A stretch of DNA of 6,259 nt from NCBI GenBank assembly GCA_946533525.1, contig CAMNBW010000101.1:1-6259 (forward strand), written 5' to 3'. This document shows, one piece after another, positions 1 to 5,876 of this stretch. The notes under the pieces were generated by a model. The model was not told the DNA's origin. It saw only the letters and a list, made by a program, of their open reading frames with translations, and searched no databases. Source of the DNA: an uncultured Lachnospiraceae bacterium. Lineage in GTDB: Bacteria > Bacillota > Clostridia > Lachnospirales > Lachnospiraceae. The position numbers and the translations under genes were made by a program. Numbering within the stretch: position 1 is the stretch's first letter; every line of letters starts with the position of its first letter.

Positions 1-2
1 GT

Positions 3-2105
3 TTAAGATTGCTTAGGATAGAAAACACTTTAAGCAGAACCTTTGAAGAGAGGATGGCGGATAATTACGCGGCGCTGCCGTTAATTTCCAGTGAATGGAC
101 AAATTACAATCCGTCAGACCCGGGAATAACGATACTTGAAAACCTTACGGCTTTTGAGGCTCTCCAGGGTTCGAAGATCAATAATTTAAGCTACAGGGCC
201 AAGATCATGCTGCTTGCAATGGCAGGCTTTAAGCCGGTAAAGGGAAAGTGCTCGAGGCTCCTTCTCTCCTGCGAGGGAGATGCGGGAAGCGGGACATTCC
301 CCGCAAACCAGCGCTTTTTACTGGGCGATATGGTTTACGAGACAAGGAGGGTGGTCGATCACTGCGCCCACCATCTGACCGGAATTTTCTCATACTACGA
401 CGGAAGCTTTCATAATTACAGCTATCTCTTCGACCGGGAATACAATATTCAGGCCAAGGTCTTCGGAGAGGCTCCCAAGGAAGGAGACAGCATCTTTTTT
501 TTAGCCGATTCCCTGCCGGAAGCCGGACAGGAGGCACTGTTTTACATCACTTTAGATGCGAGAGTCAACAGGAACACTGTTGAGGACAGGGCAGACAATA
601 TCTTTGCCGCTCTGAAATGGGAATGCTATACCGAAGAGGGCTTTAAGGAGATAAAGGTCAAGGACTATACCGGGGCCTTTCTGGTAAGCGGGGAACTCAA
701 ACTCCGCATGCCCGCCGAAAAGTGCGCCGTATACGACGAAACTCCGGTAAAGGGCTACTGCATAAAGGCCACATTGACCAGGGCAAACTACGATGTAAGG
801 CCAAAATTTACCGCGGTGGACGCCTTCCTCTTCGAGGTCTGGCAGCGGGATACAAGGTCTTTGAGCCTGACCTTCCAGAAGTCCAATAAATTAAACATCT
901 TAAGCCCCATTGCCAATGAGGGATATATACTGGTCTTCGGAAAGGAAAAGAAGGGCTCGTCCTATAAGAGGTATGAGCTCGCGGTAGACGGAGACGTACA
1001 GGGGAGGTACTGCCTGTATACTCCGGGGGCGAACGGCAATTTCACCCTGGAATTCGACAGGAAGAAGTTCGGCTACGAGCCCGAAAGGCTGAAGGACGCC
1101 ATTAAGGTCGTGATCTACAGCGAAGAGATAATGAGGCGCTACAAGGTTGGGAGCGTTGTAGGCTATGACGATCAGGAGATCGAGCTGCCGGTAAAGCATA
1201 TTGTTACGGAGTCATTTTCACTGATCGCAAAGAGGAAGGACGAGAACGGAGAGGATATTTTCGATTTCGTCAGACCGGAGAAGGACGGAGAGGATGCACT
1301 CTACTACCACCTTCTCGAGGACGATGGCCGGATAGTCATAGAGGACGCCGGGGACTTCATAGGCGCAGAGCTCTTTATGGCTGGGGTCGCGGTATTTGAA
1401 GGCGAAAAGGGAAACATCCGGGCAGGAAATTATTTCCGCGGAGAGGGGCTCGATAAGAGCCTTAGCTTCTACAATCCCGGACCCGGAGTAGGAGGGTGCT
1501 ACAGCGAGGTCTTAAGTGATGTCAAGAACCGTTTCAGGGAGGATGTGTATACGCCCTACACCTGTGTTACTGCCGAGGATTACGAGAGGGCCACAGCCTC
1601 AACTCCCGGGCTTTGCATAAAGAAGGTCAAGGCGCGGATGGATGAGATGGAAAACCTTGTACATATTTCGGTAATGCCCGGAACCGACGAGGAGCATCCG
1701 AAGCTTTCGGATACCTATAAGGATGCGATCTTCGATATGCTTACGCAGCGCCGTCTCATAACCACCCGTTTCCAGATACTCTCTCCGATATACGTCGGAG
1801 TCGCGGTCAGGAGCACGGTCTATGTAAAGAGGCACTACAGGGACAGCAGGGCCGAGATAGAGAACTGTTTAAGGGAGAAGCTCGACTACACAAAGGCCGA
1901 TAAAAATTTCGGTGATCCGCTTAAATTTGAAGAGGTCGTCCGTGCCGTAGATGATCTCGACTGCGTGGAATATATATATGAGTTTTCCATGAGGCCGGAA
2001 AATCCGAAGAAGGCGAGCCTTAAGGATACGGATATTTATCCTGAGGAGAATTGCCTGCTCTATCCGGGACAGATCGACTTAGAGATCGTTACATATGACG
2101 AATAA
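3..2105 (+). CDS. Baseplate J-like protein of a contractile tail-like particle (Afp11/TIGR02243 type), 5' end at window edge
   Basis: Likely a baseplate wedge component of a contractile phage-tail-like particle, cytoplasmic during assembly. Residue numbers count from the TTG at 9. The N-terminal signature of this family is clear at about 29-45 (EWTNYNPSDPGITILEN). A second family signature follows near 487-535: NPGPGVGG, then VTAEDYERA and a PG pair. The C-terminal part has the usual beta strand and helix (PIYVGVAV near 593, later GDPLKFEEVVRAVDDL near 636). The length of about 700 residues suits the family. The reading frame stays open to the window edge. The TTG at 9 gives an N-terminus of about the expected length, but no ribosome site can be seen in the 8 bases before it, so the true start may be a few codons upstream. 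The tail protein gene follows after 51 nt, the standard eCIS order. It could also belong to a tailed prophage, but the paired neighbour favours an eCIS-like particle. Confidence 0.9.
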   Translation, partial: LRLLRIENTLSRTFEERMADNYAALPLISSEWTNYNPSDPGITILENLTAFEALQGSKINNLSYRAKIMLLAMAGFKPVKGKCSRLLLSCEGDAGSGTFPANQRFLLGDMVYETRRVVDHCAHHLTGIFSYYDGSFHNYSYLFDREYNIQAKVFGEAPKEGDSIFFLADSLPEAGQEALFYITLDARVNRNTVEDRADNIFAALKWECYTEEGFKEIKVKDYTGAFLVSGELKLRMPAEKCAVYDETPVKGYCIKATLTRANYDVRPKFTAVDAFLFEVWQRDTRSLSLTFQKSNKLNILSPIANEGYILVFGKEKKGSSYKRYELAVDGDVQGRYCLYTPGANGNFTLEFDRKKFGYEPERLKDAIKVVIYSEEIMRRYKVGSVVGYDDQEIELPVKHIVTESFSLIAKRKDENGEDIFDFVRPEKDGEDALYYHLLEDDGRIVIEDAGDFIGAELFMAGVAVFEGEKGNIRAGNYFRGEGLDKSLSFYNPGPGVGGCYSEVLSDVKNRFREDVYTPYTCVTAEDYERATASTPGLCIKKVKARMDEMENLVHISVMPGTDEEHPKLSDTYKDAIFDMLTQRRLITTRFQILSPIYVGVAVRSTVYVKRHYRDSRAEIENCLREKLDYTKADKNFGDPLKFEEVVRAVDDLDCVEYIYEFSMRPENPKKASLKDTDIYPEENCLLYPGQIDLEIVTYDE

Positions 2106-2140
2106 GTGGTGGCGTAATTTCGCAGGGTCACGATAACAAT

Positions 2141-2147
2141 AAAGGAG
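2141..2147 (+). promoter_or_regulatory. Ribosome binding site of the tail protein I-like gene
   Basis: AAAGGAG lies 9 nt before the ATG at 2157 and fixes that start. The 51-nt gap shows no hairpin with a T-run, so read-through from the J-like gene is likely. Confidence 0.75.
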
Positions 2148-2156
2148 CGTTTAGGA

Positions 2157-3254
2157 ATGCCCAGATATTCGATCAGGAAAAACAGAATAAGGCAGGGGTA
2201 TCTCGACGGTTTTGACTTAGACGAGCAGACCGGGGAACTTAAGCTTAACAGTGAGTCGCTGTATCACTGTATATTTTTGAGAGGTATAGACGGAATAGAT
2301 ACCGGGGCAAGATGGGGACGGATCTCCTTTAAGGCCGTTTACGACGGCGAGGTGGTCTGCTGTATTTATGCCGCGGCGGTGAATTTTGATACCTTTGAAT
2401 ATAACGGAGAATATATCAGGCTCAATGAGTATTTTACCGACAGCGAAATCAATTCCCAGGATAAGATCCTGCTCTTAAAAAGGATGGGGGCAAAGAGGTT
2501 TGTGGGAAGCGACGACGTGCTGCTCTACGAGCTCGAGGGCCAGTATCTCTACTTTGCCATAGAGGTTACCGGAGAAGGGGATATGGTGATCTCTAACCTC
2601 TTCGTGGACAGCATCGGGGATAATTTCATGGACACCTTCCCCGAGATCTATGTGGAGAGGAACAGCTTCTTCCACAGATATATGTCCATCTTTTCGAGCA
2701 TATATAATGACTTTGACGATGAGATAGACCATCTTCCCGATATGCTTAACCTTGACATCTGTCCCGTGGAGCTTTTAGTGGAGTACGCAAGCTGGATGGG
2801 GATAGACTTAAAAGGCGGGTACTTAAAGGAAGAGGTCATCCGCAGCATTGTCAGGGAAGCCTACAGCTTAAACAAGATGAAGGGCACCAGGGCCGCGATG
2901 GAGCGGATCCTTCAGATAATCTTAAATGACGACTGCATAATAATCGAGCATAACCTTGTGCGCTCCTGGCTTAAGAAGGAGAATGCACAGGTGCCTGCCG
3001 GCTTTAAGCCAAAGAGCATCTACGACGTGACAGTGCTCATCAAGGGACAGCTTAACGAGGACCTAAGGCACCAGCTCATTTATATATTAAGGCAATTTGT
3101 TCCCGCAAGAACGAGACTTAATATTGCACAAATGGATGAACATGTTATAATTGATTCTAATTCATATCTTGACATCAATGCGAAGCTGCCCGAGCAGACG
3201 GATGCTATTCTCGATAAGGGTACTTCACTGGATGGAACGATAGTTTTAAGTTAA
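2157..3254 (+). CDS. Phage tail protein I-like baseplate protein (Afp12/TIGR02242 type)
   Basis: Predicted baseplate protein that works next to the J-like protein encoded just upstream. Residues about 1-150 look like a beta-rich domain (LRGIDGIDTGARWGRISFKA at 41-60). The tail protein I core runs from about 157 to 325: MDTFPEIYVE, the helix FFHRYMSIFSSIYNDFDDEIDHLP, the pattern LLVEYASWMGIDL near 206-218, and the family-typical LNKMKGTRAAMERIL at 238-252. A closing strand and helix follow (VTVLIKG, then LRQFVPARTRLNI). About 40 extra residues follow the core. This is much shorter than Afp12 of Gram-negative particles, as expected of a compact version. AAAGGAG at 2141-2147 supports the ATG at 2157. 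The last 130 bases are clearly more AT-rich than the rest. Family assignment is from motifs; which baseplate position it holds is inferred. Confidence 0.88.
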   Translation: MPRYSIRKNRIRQGYLDGFDLDEQTGELKLNSESLYHCIFLRGIDGIDTGARWGRISFKAVYDGEVVCCIYAAAVNFDTFEYNGEYIRLNEYFTDSEINSQDKILLLKRMGAKRFVGSDDVLLYELEGQYLYFAIEVTGEGDMVISNLFVDSIGDNFMDTFPEIYVERNSFFHRYMSIFSSIYNDFDDEIDHLPDMLNLDICPVELLVEYASWMGIDLKGGYLKEEVIRSIVREAYSLNKMKGTRAAMERILQIILNDDCIIIEHNLVRSWLKKENAQVPAGFKPKSIYDVTVLIKGQLNEDLRHQLIYILRQFVPARTRLNIAQMDEHVIIDSNSYLDINAKLPEQTDAILDKGTSLDGTIVLS

Positions 3255-3317
3255 GGAGCCGGCAATTAATTATTGACGGATCCTGAAGGTTTAAAAAGTT
3301 AAAAAAGGAATTATACA

Positions 3318-3617
3318 ATGACGATCGAAGAAATCAAAGGCGAGGACAGACTGCAGCTTAATGTAGAGGGGAAGATAGATACCCTTACCAGCGGAGAATT
3401 CCAGAATGCGGTCCTTAAGTCCTTCCAAAAGGATAAGAATATTGTTATAAATATGGAGAGGGTCGACTACATCTCCAGTGCAGGTCTGAGGGCTCTGATC
3501 CTTGGGCAGAAGACCGCAGCCTCAAAGGGCGGAAGCATGATAGTTATCAATGCAGCTCCCTCTGTACAGGATGTTTTCAGAGTGACCGGGTTTGATAAGG
3601 TCCTTACTATAAGGTGA
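3318..3617 (+). CDS. Stand-alone STAS-domain protein, anti-anti-sigma factor type
   Basis: A 99-residue single STAS domain, the full length of SpoIIAA/RsbV-type antagonists. Such proteins bind a partner kinase or anti-sigma factor and are switched off by phosphorylation of one serine. The pattern is easy to follow: N-terminal strands, GKIDTLTS at 18-25, the central strand NIVINMERVDYISSAGLRAL at 41-60, and the terminal VFRVTGFDKVLTI. Ser54 in YISSAGL aligns with the phosphoserine of SpoIIAA and RsbV, so the switch residue is kept. No RsbW/SpoIIAB-like kinase, sigma factor or PP2C phosphatase gene is in the window. The nearest ATP-binding candidate partner is the HATPase protein encoded from 4392. 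The gene follows the baseplate genes after 63 nt and precedes the ABC ATPase gene by 1 nt. AAGGAA at 3305-3310 serves the ATG. A role in controlling the particle is inferred from context. Confidence 0.9.
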   Translation: MTIEEIKGEDRLQLNVEGKIDTLTSGEFQNAVLKSFQKDKNIVINMERVDYISSAGLRALILGQKTAASKGGSMIVINAAPSVQDVFRVTGFDKVLTIR

Positions 3618-3618
3618 G
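3611..3618 (+). promoter_or_regulatory. Unusually close ribosome binding site at the STAS/ABC gene junction
   Basis: AAGGTGAG ends directly before the ATG at 3619 and overlaps the TGA stop (3615-3617) of the STAS gene. Only about 2 nt separate AAGGTG from the start, far fewer than the usual 6-9. The family-typical N-terminus (MISFKNV) still supports ATG 3619, so translation is probably coupled to termination of the STAS frame rather than started independently. Confidence 0.5.
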
Positions 3619-4269
3619 ATGATAAGCTTTAAAAACGTCTGCAAAGATTTTGAGGGGAATGATTCCCCTCTTTTTTCTGATTTCAATCTGGATGTGGAGG
3701 ACGGGGAATTCGTCCTTCTGACGGGAAAGAGCGGAGTCGGCAAGAGCACGCTTATAAGGATGCTCATAAAGGAGACGGAGCCCGATTCGGGGGAGATAAC
3801 GGTAGACAGATACGTACTTTCAAAGATCACTCCTGCGCTCATACCGGATTACAGAAGGAAGATAGGAGTTGTCTTCCAGGATTTCAAGCTCTTTGAGGAA
3901 TATACGATATACGGAAATCTCTCTTTAGTCCTGTCCCTTACGGGCGGGCACGGCAAGAATGCCGAAAAGAAGATCACGGACATACTGACGATGATGGGGA
4001 TAGACAACCTCCACAGAAGGTACCCGAGGGAGCTTTCCGGCGGAGAAAAGCAAAAGGTCTGCCTGGCCCGGGCGCTTATAAATAACCCAATGGTGCTTTT
4101 GGCGGACGAGCCCACGGGAAACCTGGACCCCAAGTCCTCAGCCGAGGTAATGACCCTTATGGAGCTAATACACAGGCATGGGACCACGGTCATAATGGCT
4201 ACCCACGACCTGGATACGGCGGAGCGGCTCAAGGTCACCTGCAGGGTGGTGGAGCTCGATAAAAAATAA
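3619..4269 (+). CDS. FtsE-like ABC transporter ATPase without a visible FtsX partner
   Basis: A 216-residue cytoplasmic ABC ATPase of the FtsE/LolD/MacB class, a typical FtsE length. All ATPase motifs are intact: Walker A GKSGVGKST at 36-44, Q-loop Gln87 in VVFQDFKLF, signature LSGGEKQ at 139-145, Walker B MVLLADEP at 158-165, D-loop NLD at 168-170 and H-loop His196. The stretch IGVVFQDFKLF is especially FtsE-like. FtsE normally pairs with the permease FtsX to switch on cell-wall hydrolases at the septum. No permease gene is in the window; the next gene encodes a two-helix ATP-binding protein instead. Residues 12-20 (EGNDSPLFS) fill the variable loop before the first core strand and are encoded by a terminator-like hairpin. 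It could serve chromosomal FtsX or a membrane partner outside the window; a role in particle anchoring or wall remodelling is inference. Confidence 0.88.
   Translation: MISFKNVCKDFEGNDSPLFSDFNLDVEDGEFVLLTGKSGVGKSTLIRMLIKETEPDSGEITVDRYVLSKITPALIPDYRRKIGVVFQDFKLFEEYTIYGNLSLVLSLTGGHGKNAEKKITDILTMMGIDNLHRRYPRELSGGEKQKVCLARALINNPMVLLADEPTGNLDPKSSAEVMTLMELIHRHGTTVIMATHDLDTAERLKVTCRVVELDKK
3652..3676 (+). terminator. Intrinsic terminator-like hairpin inside the start of the FtsE-like gene
   Basis: GAGGGGAA and TTCCCCTC form a perfect 8-bp stem with a 3-nt loop (TGA), directly followed by six T. The stem has five G-C pairs, with the G-C-rich part towards its base, the textbook shape of a Rho-independent terminator. 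It lies 34 nt after the STAS stop and about 33 nt into the next coding sequence. It could end part of the transcripts after the STAS gene. Whether it terminates in the cell depends on how closely ribosomes follow RNA polymerase. Confidence 0.65.
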
Positions 4270-4288
4270 GAAAAAATAATTTCGGCAG

Positions 4289-4317
4289 TTGTAACGGTTA
4301 TAGTTCTAAACTATAAT
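4289..4317 (+). promoter_or_regulatory. Sigma-A-type promoter ahead of the HATPase gene
   Basis: TTGTAA at 4289-4294 (four of six consensus bases) and a perfect TATAAT at 4312-4317 are separated by exactly 17 nt. Transcription would start near 4324 and give a leader of about 68 nt before the ATG at 4392. The site lies in the only gap over 100 nt in the window, at the boundary between the FtsE-like gene and the HATPase/SH3b genes. Confidence 0.6.
4298..4316. repeat. Perfect 8-bp palindrome overlapping the promoter -10 box, possible operator
   Basis: TTATAGTT, the spacer CTA, then AACTATAA make a perfect inverted repeat with a 3-nt centre. Its right arm contains the first five bases of the TATAAT box. 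No T-run follows, so it is not a terminator. Position and symmetry fit a dimeric repressor site, but symmetry around an AT-rich -10 box can also arise by chance. Confidence 0.5.
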
Positions 4318-4373
4318 AAAGAGTGGCACAGCTTGTGTTTTTATGATAATATGAATCTATATTTTGCGGTGGC

Positions 4374-4381
4374 AAGGGGAG
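4374..4381 (+). promoter_or_regulatory. Ribosome binding site of the HATPase gene
   Basis: AAGGGGAG lies 10 nt before the ATG at 4392 and supports that start. The GTG at 4381 is out of frame with the gene. Confidence 0.65.
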
Positions 4382-4391
4382 TGCGATTTCA

Positions 4392-5285
4392 ATGAGTTTA
4401 CTTCAAAAGCTGTTGATTGCGGCGGCGTGTATCTTTTTTGTTTTAACTACCTACGGCTTATTCAGCTTCAATATCTATCTTATAATCCTTTTCTTCCTTT
4501 TGCACAGTCTGTGCCTCATCCTGTTTGCATACAGGACTTATGCAGATATCCATGACGACCAGATGGACAGCGCCACCTATCAGCAGGATATAGGCCGGGA
4601 GCTGGCGGATAAGAACGAGGAAGTAAAAAGGCTCAAGGACTCCATCGAGGAGAGCGAGAGCCAGCTTTTGGAGGTTTCCAGGGAGAAGGAAGCCCTTTCC
4701 CTCGAAAACGAGGAGCTTAAGAATAATATAAGCACTCTGGAAGAAGAAAAGAAGGCGCTGGAGCGGGAGAAGGCTAAACTGGATACCGCGGAGGCCAATG
4801 TAAAGGGTCTGCTGCCTCCGATGAGCGAAGGCTATCTTAAGAATACCACGGTAAATATCATAGAGCTTGCCAATCAGGCCAAGGACGAGCTGGAGTACAG
4901 CGCAAGGGCGGCCAATCTTCACGTGAGCGTTTCCTCCCCCGAAGATACCCTTTTAGTCAAGGCCGATCCCGGCAGGCTTAAGATCATGTTCAGGAATATA
5001 ATCGACAATTCCATTAAGTATATGAAGAAGGCCGGTTCCCTTGTAATCACCATTTCCACCATAAATGATGATATATTTATTGTGCTTAAGGACACCGGAG
5101 AAGGGCTTCCCGAGGACGAGACGAAGCATATATTCGAGCTTAACTATCAGGGTTCCAACCGCATAAGCGGCAACGGGCTCGGGCTTTCACAGGCGAGGGC
5201 GATAGTGGAGTATTATGGCGGAACGATATACGCAAAGAGCACACAGGGCAAGGGAATGGGTATCTATATCCAGCTTCCGGCGTAG
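4392..5285 (+). CDS. Membrane-anchored, coiled-coil histidine-kinase-type ATPase protein lacking the phosphoacceptor histidine
   Basis: 297 residues. Two hydrophobic helices at about 6-24 and 26-47 anchor it in the membrane with a very short outer loop, so there is no real sensor domain outside the cell. A long charged coiled coil follows at about 66-138 (Glu/Lys/Leu-rich). The C-terminal HATPase domain (about 150-296) keeps all nucleotide boxes: N box RNIIDNSIKY (Asn202, Asn206), G1 DTGEGLP at 234-240, F box IFELNYQGS and G2 GNGLGLS at 260-266. The H-box helix pair (HELRTPL type) that should precede it is absent; the few histidines (38, 54, 177, 246) are not in such a context. The coiled coil sits where that dimerisation domain belongs. 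No response regulator is in the window. It may be a degenerate sensor kinase, or may phosphorylate or bind the STAS protein; both are inference. Confidence 0.85.
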   Translation: MSLLQKLLIAAACIFFVLTTYGLFSFNIYLIILFFLLHSLCLILFAYRTYADIHDDQMDSATYQQDIGRELADKNEEVKRLKDSIEESESQLLEVSREKEALSLENEELKNNISTLEEEKKALEREKAKLDTAEANVKGLLPPMSEGYLKNTTVNIIELANQAKDELEYSARAANLHVSVSSPEDTLLVKADPGRLKIMFRNIIDNSIKYMKKAGSLVITISTINDDIFIVLKDTGEGLPEDETKHIFELNYQGSNRISGNGLGLSQARAIVEYYGGTIYAKSTQGKGMGIYIQLPA

Positions 5286-5305
5286 GGTGAAGATAAGACG
5301 TAAAG

Positions 5306-5872
5306 ATGTTTAAGCAGAAAAGAAATAAAAAAATAATAATATTTATGATGGGCTTCTATATAACCGTTGCGGTTCTGGCGGTTGCCTTTCTCAACATCAG
5401 GGGTTCGATCTTCCAGATGAGGACAGAGTTTGCGGAGTCACTGCAGAGGCCGCAGAGGACGGAGCTGCAGAAGGCTATCGTAACGGGAACGGCTTCGGAG
5501 AATGTGTCAGAGGCAGAGCCTCCGGCGGAGGTTCCGGCCGAGGAGCCCCAGACCATGGTCATGGACGAGGACAGCTCCATCACCGTAGAGCCCGGAGTGC
5601 TGGTGGAAAATACTGAGGAAGAGCCTGCACCGGAGAAGCACTACTACGAATTCACGGCCATAAACTCGAAGACCATCCTGCACATGAGGGAAGCCCCGGA
5701 CATCAAGTCCAAGAGCATATACAAGCTGAAGCCCGGCACAAAGGGATATGTGCTGGAGATGGGTGACGACTGGTCTTACGTTACGGCGGAGGAGCATGCG
5801 GGTTACTGCTCAAATGAATATCTTAATATGCGTGAGATTCCCGAAGAAGAGTATCCGGAGGAGCTTAGATAA
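5306..5872 (+). CDS. Membrane-anchored bacterial SH3 (SH3b) domain protein
   Basis: 188 residues. A Lys/Arg-rich start (KQKRNKK) is followed by one hydrophobic helix at about 10-30. No signal-peptidase or lipobox site is evident, so it is probably a signal anchor with the rest outside the membrane. A Glu/Pro/Ala-rich acidic linker runs from about 60 to 112 (PPAEVPAEEP). The C-terminal SH3b domain covers about 115-175: LHMREAPDIKSKSIYKL, the turn KPGTKG, then GDDWSYV and AGYCSNEYLNM. SH3b domains commonly bind peptidoglycan or its cross-bridges, so this protein likely touches the cell wall. No hydrolase domain is present. It starts 20 nt after the HATPase stop with only a weak ribosome site (AGGGTGA, rather far away), which suggests coupled translation. 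Later in-frame ATG codons at 5345 and 5348 lie inside the helix and are less likely starts. Confidence 0.85.
   Translation: MFKQKRNKKIIIFMMGFYITVAVLAVAFLNIRGSIFQMRTEFAESLQRPQRTELQKAIVTGTASENVSEAEPPAEVPAEEPQTMVMDEDSSITVEPGVLVENTEEEPAPEKHYYEFTAINSKTILHMREAPDIKSKSIYKLKPGTKGYVLEMGDDWSYVTAEEHAGYCSNEYLNMREIPEEEYPEELR
5857..5863 (+). promoter_or_regulatory. Probable ribosome binding site of the 78-residue gene, inside the SH3b gene end
   Basis: GGAGGAG encodes the final Glu-Glu codons of the SH3b protein and lies 13 nt before ATG 5877. The motif is strong but the spacing long, so it favours but does not prove that start. Confidence 0.45.
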
Positions 5873-5876
5873 TCTT

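Noticed and set aside
495..502. Run of eight T, perhaps a terminator or frameshift site
   Set aside because: No hairpin precedes it and the frame is open and sensible through it (Ser-Ile-Phe-Phe-Leu-Ala). It could be a slippage spot but nothing supports programmed use.
1785..1804. Inverted repeat CTCCGA/TCGGAG in the J-like gene
   Set aside because: Only 6 bp, no T-run, deep within well-conserved coding sequence.
3273..3301. Possible promoter before the STAS gene, starting with TTGACG at 3273-3278
   Set aside because: The -35-like box is good, but at 15-19 nt spacing no six bases resemble TATAAT (AAGTTA and neighbours match poorly). Read-through from the baseplate genes is simpler.
3849..4238. 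Long open frame on the - strand opposite the FtsE-like gene, and similar minus-strand frames elsewhere
   Set aside because: The + strand genes have clear protein motifs and ribosome sites; the opposite frames show no recognisable domain and are shadows.
4333..4363. Second promoter-like stretch (TTGTGT with AT-rich TATATT, also GATAAT at 4345-4350) before the HATPase gene
   Set aside because: Spacing of 19 nt or poor -35 matches; much weaker than the 4289-4317 promoter. TGGCAC at 4324-4329 also lacks the GC element required of a sigma-54 site at the right distance.
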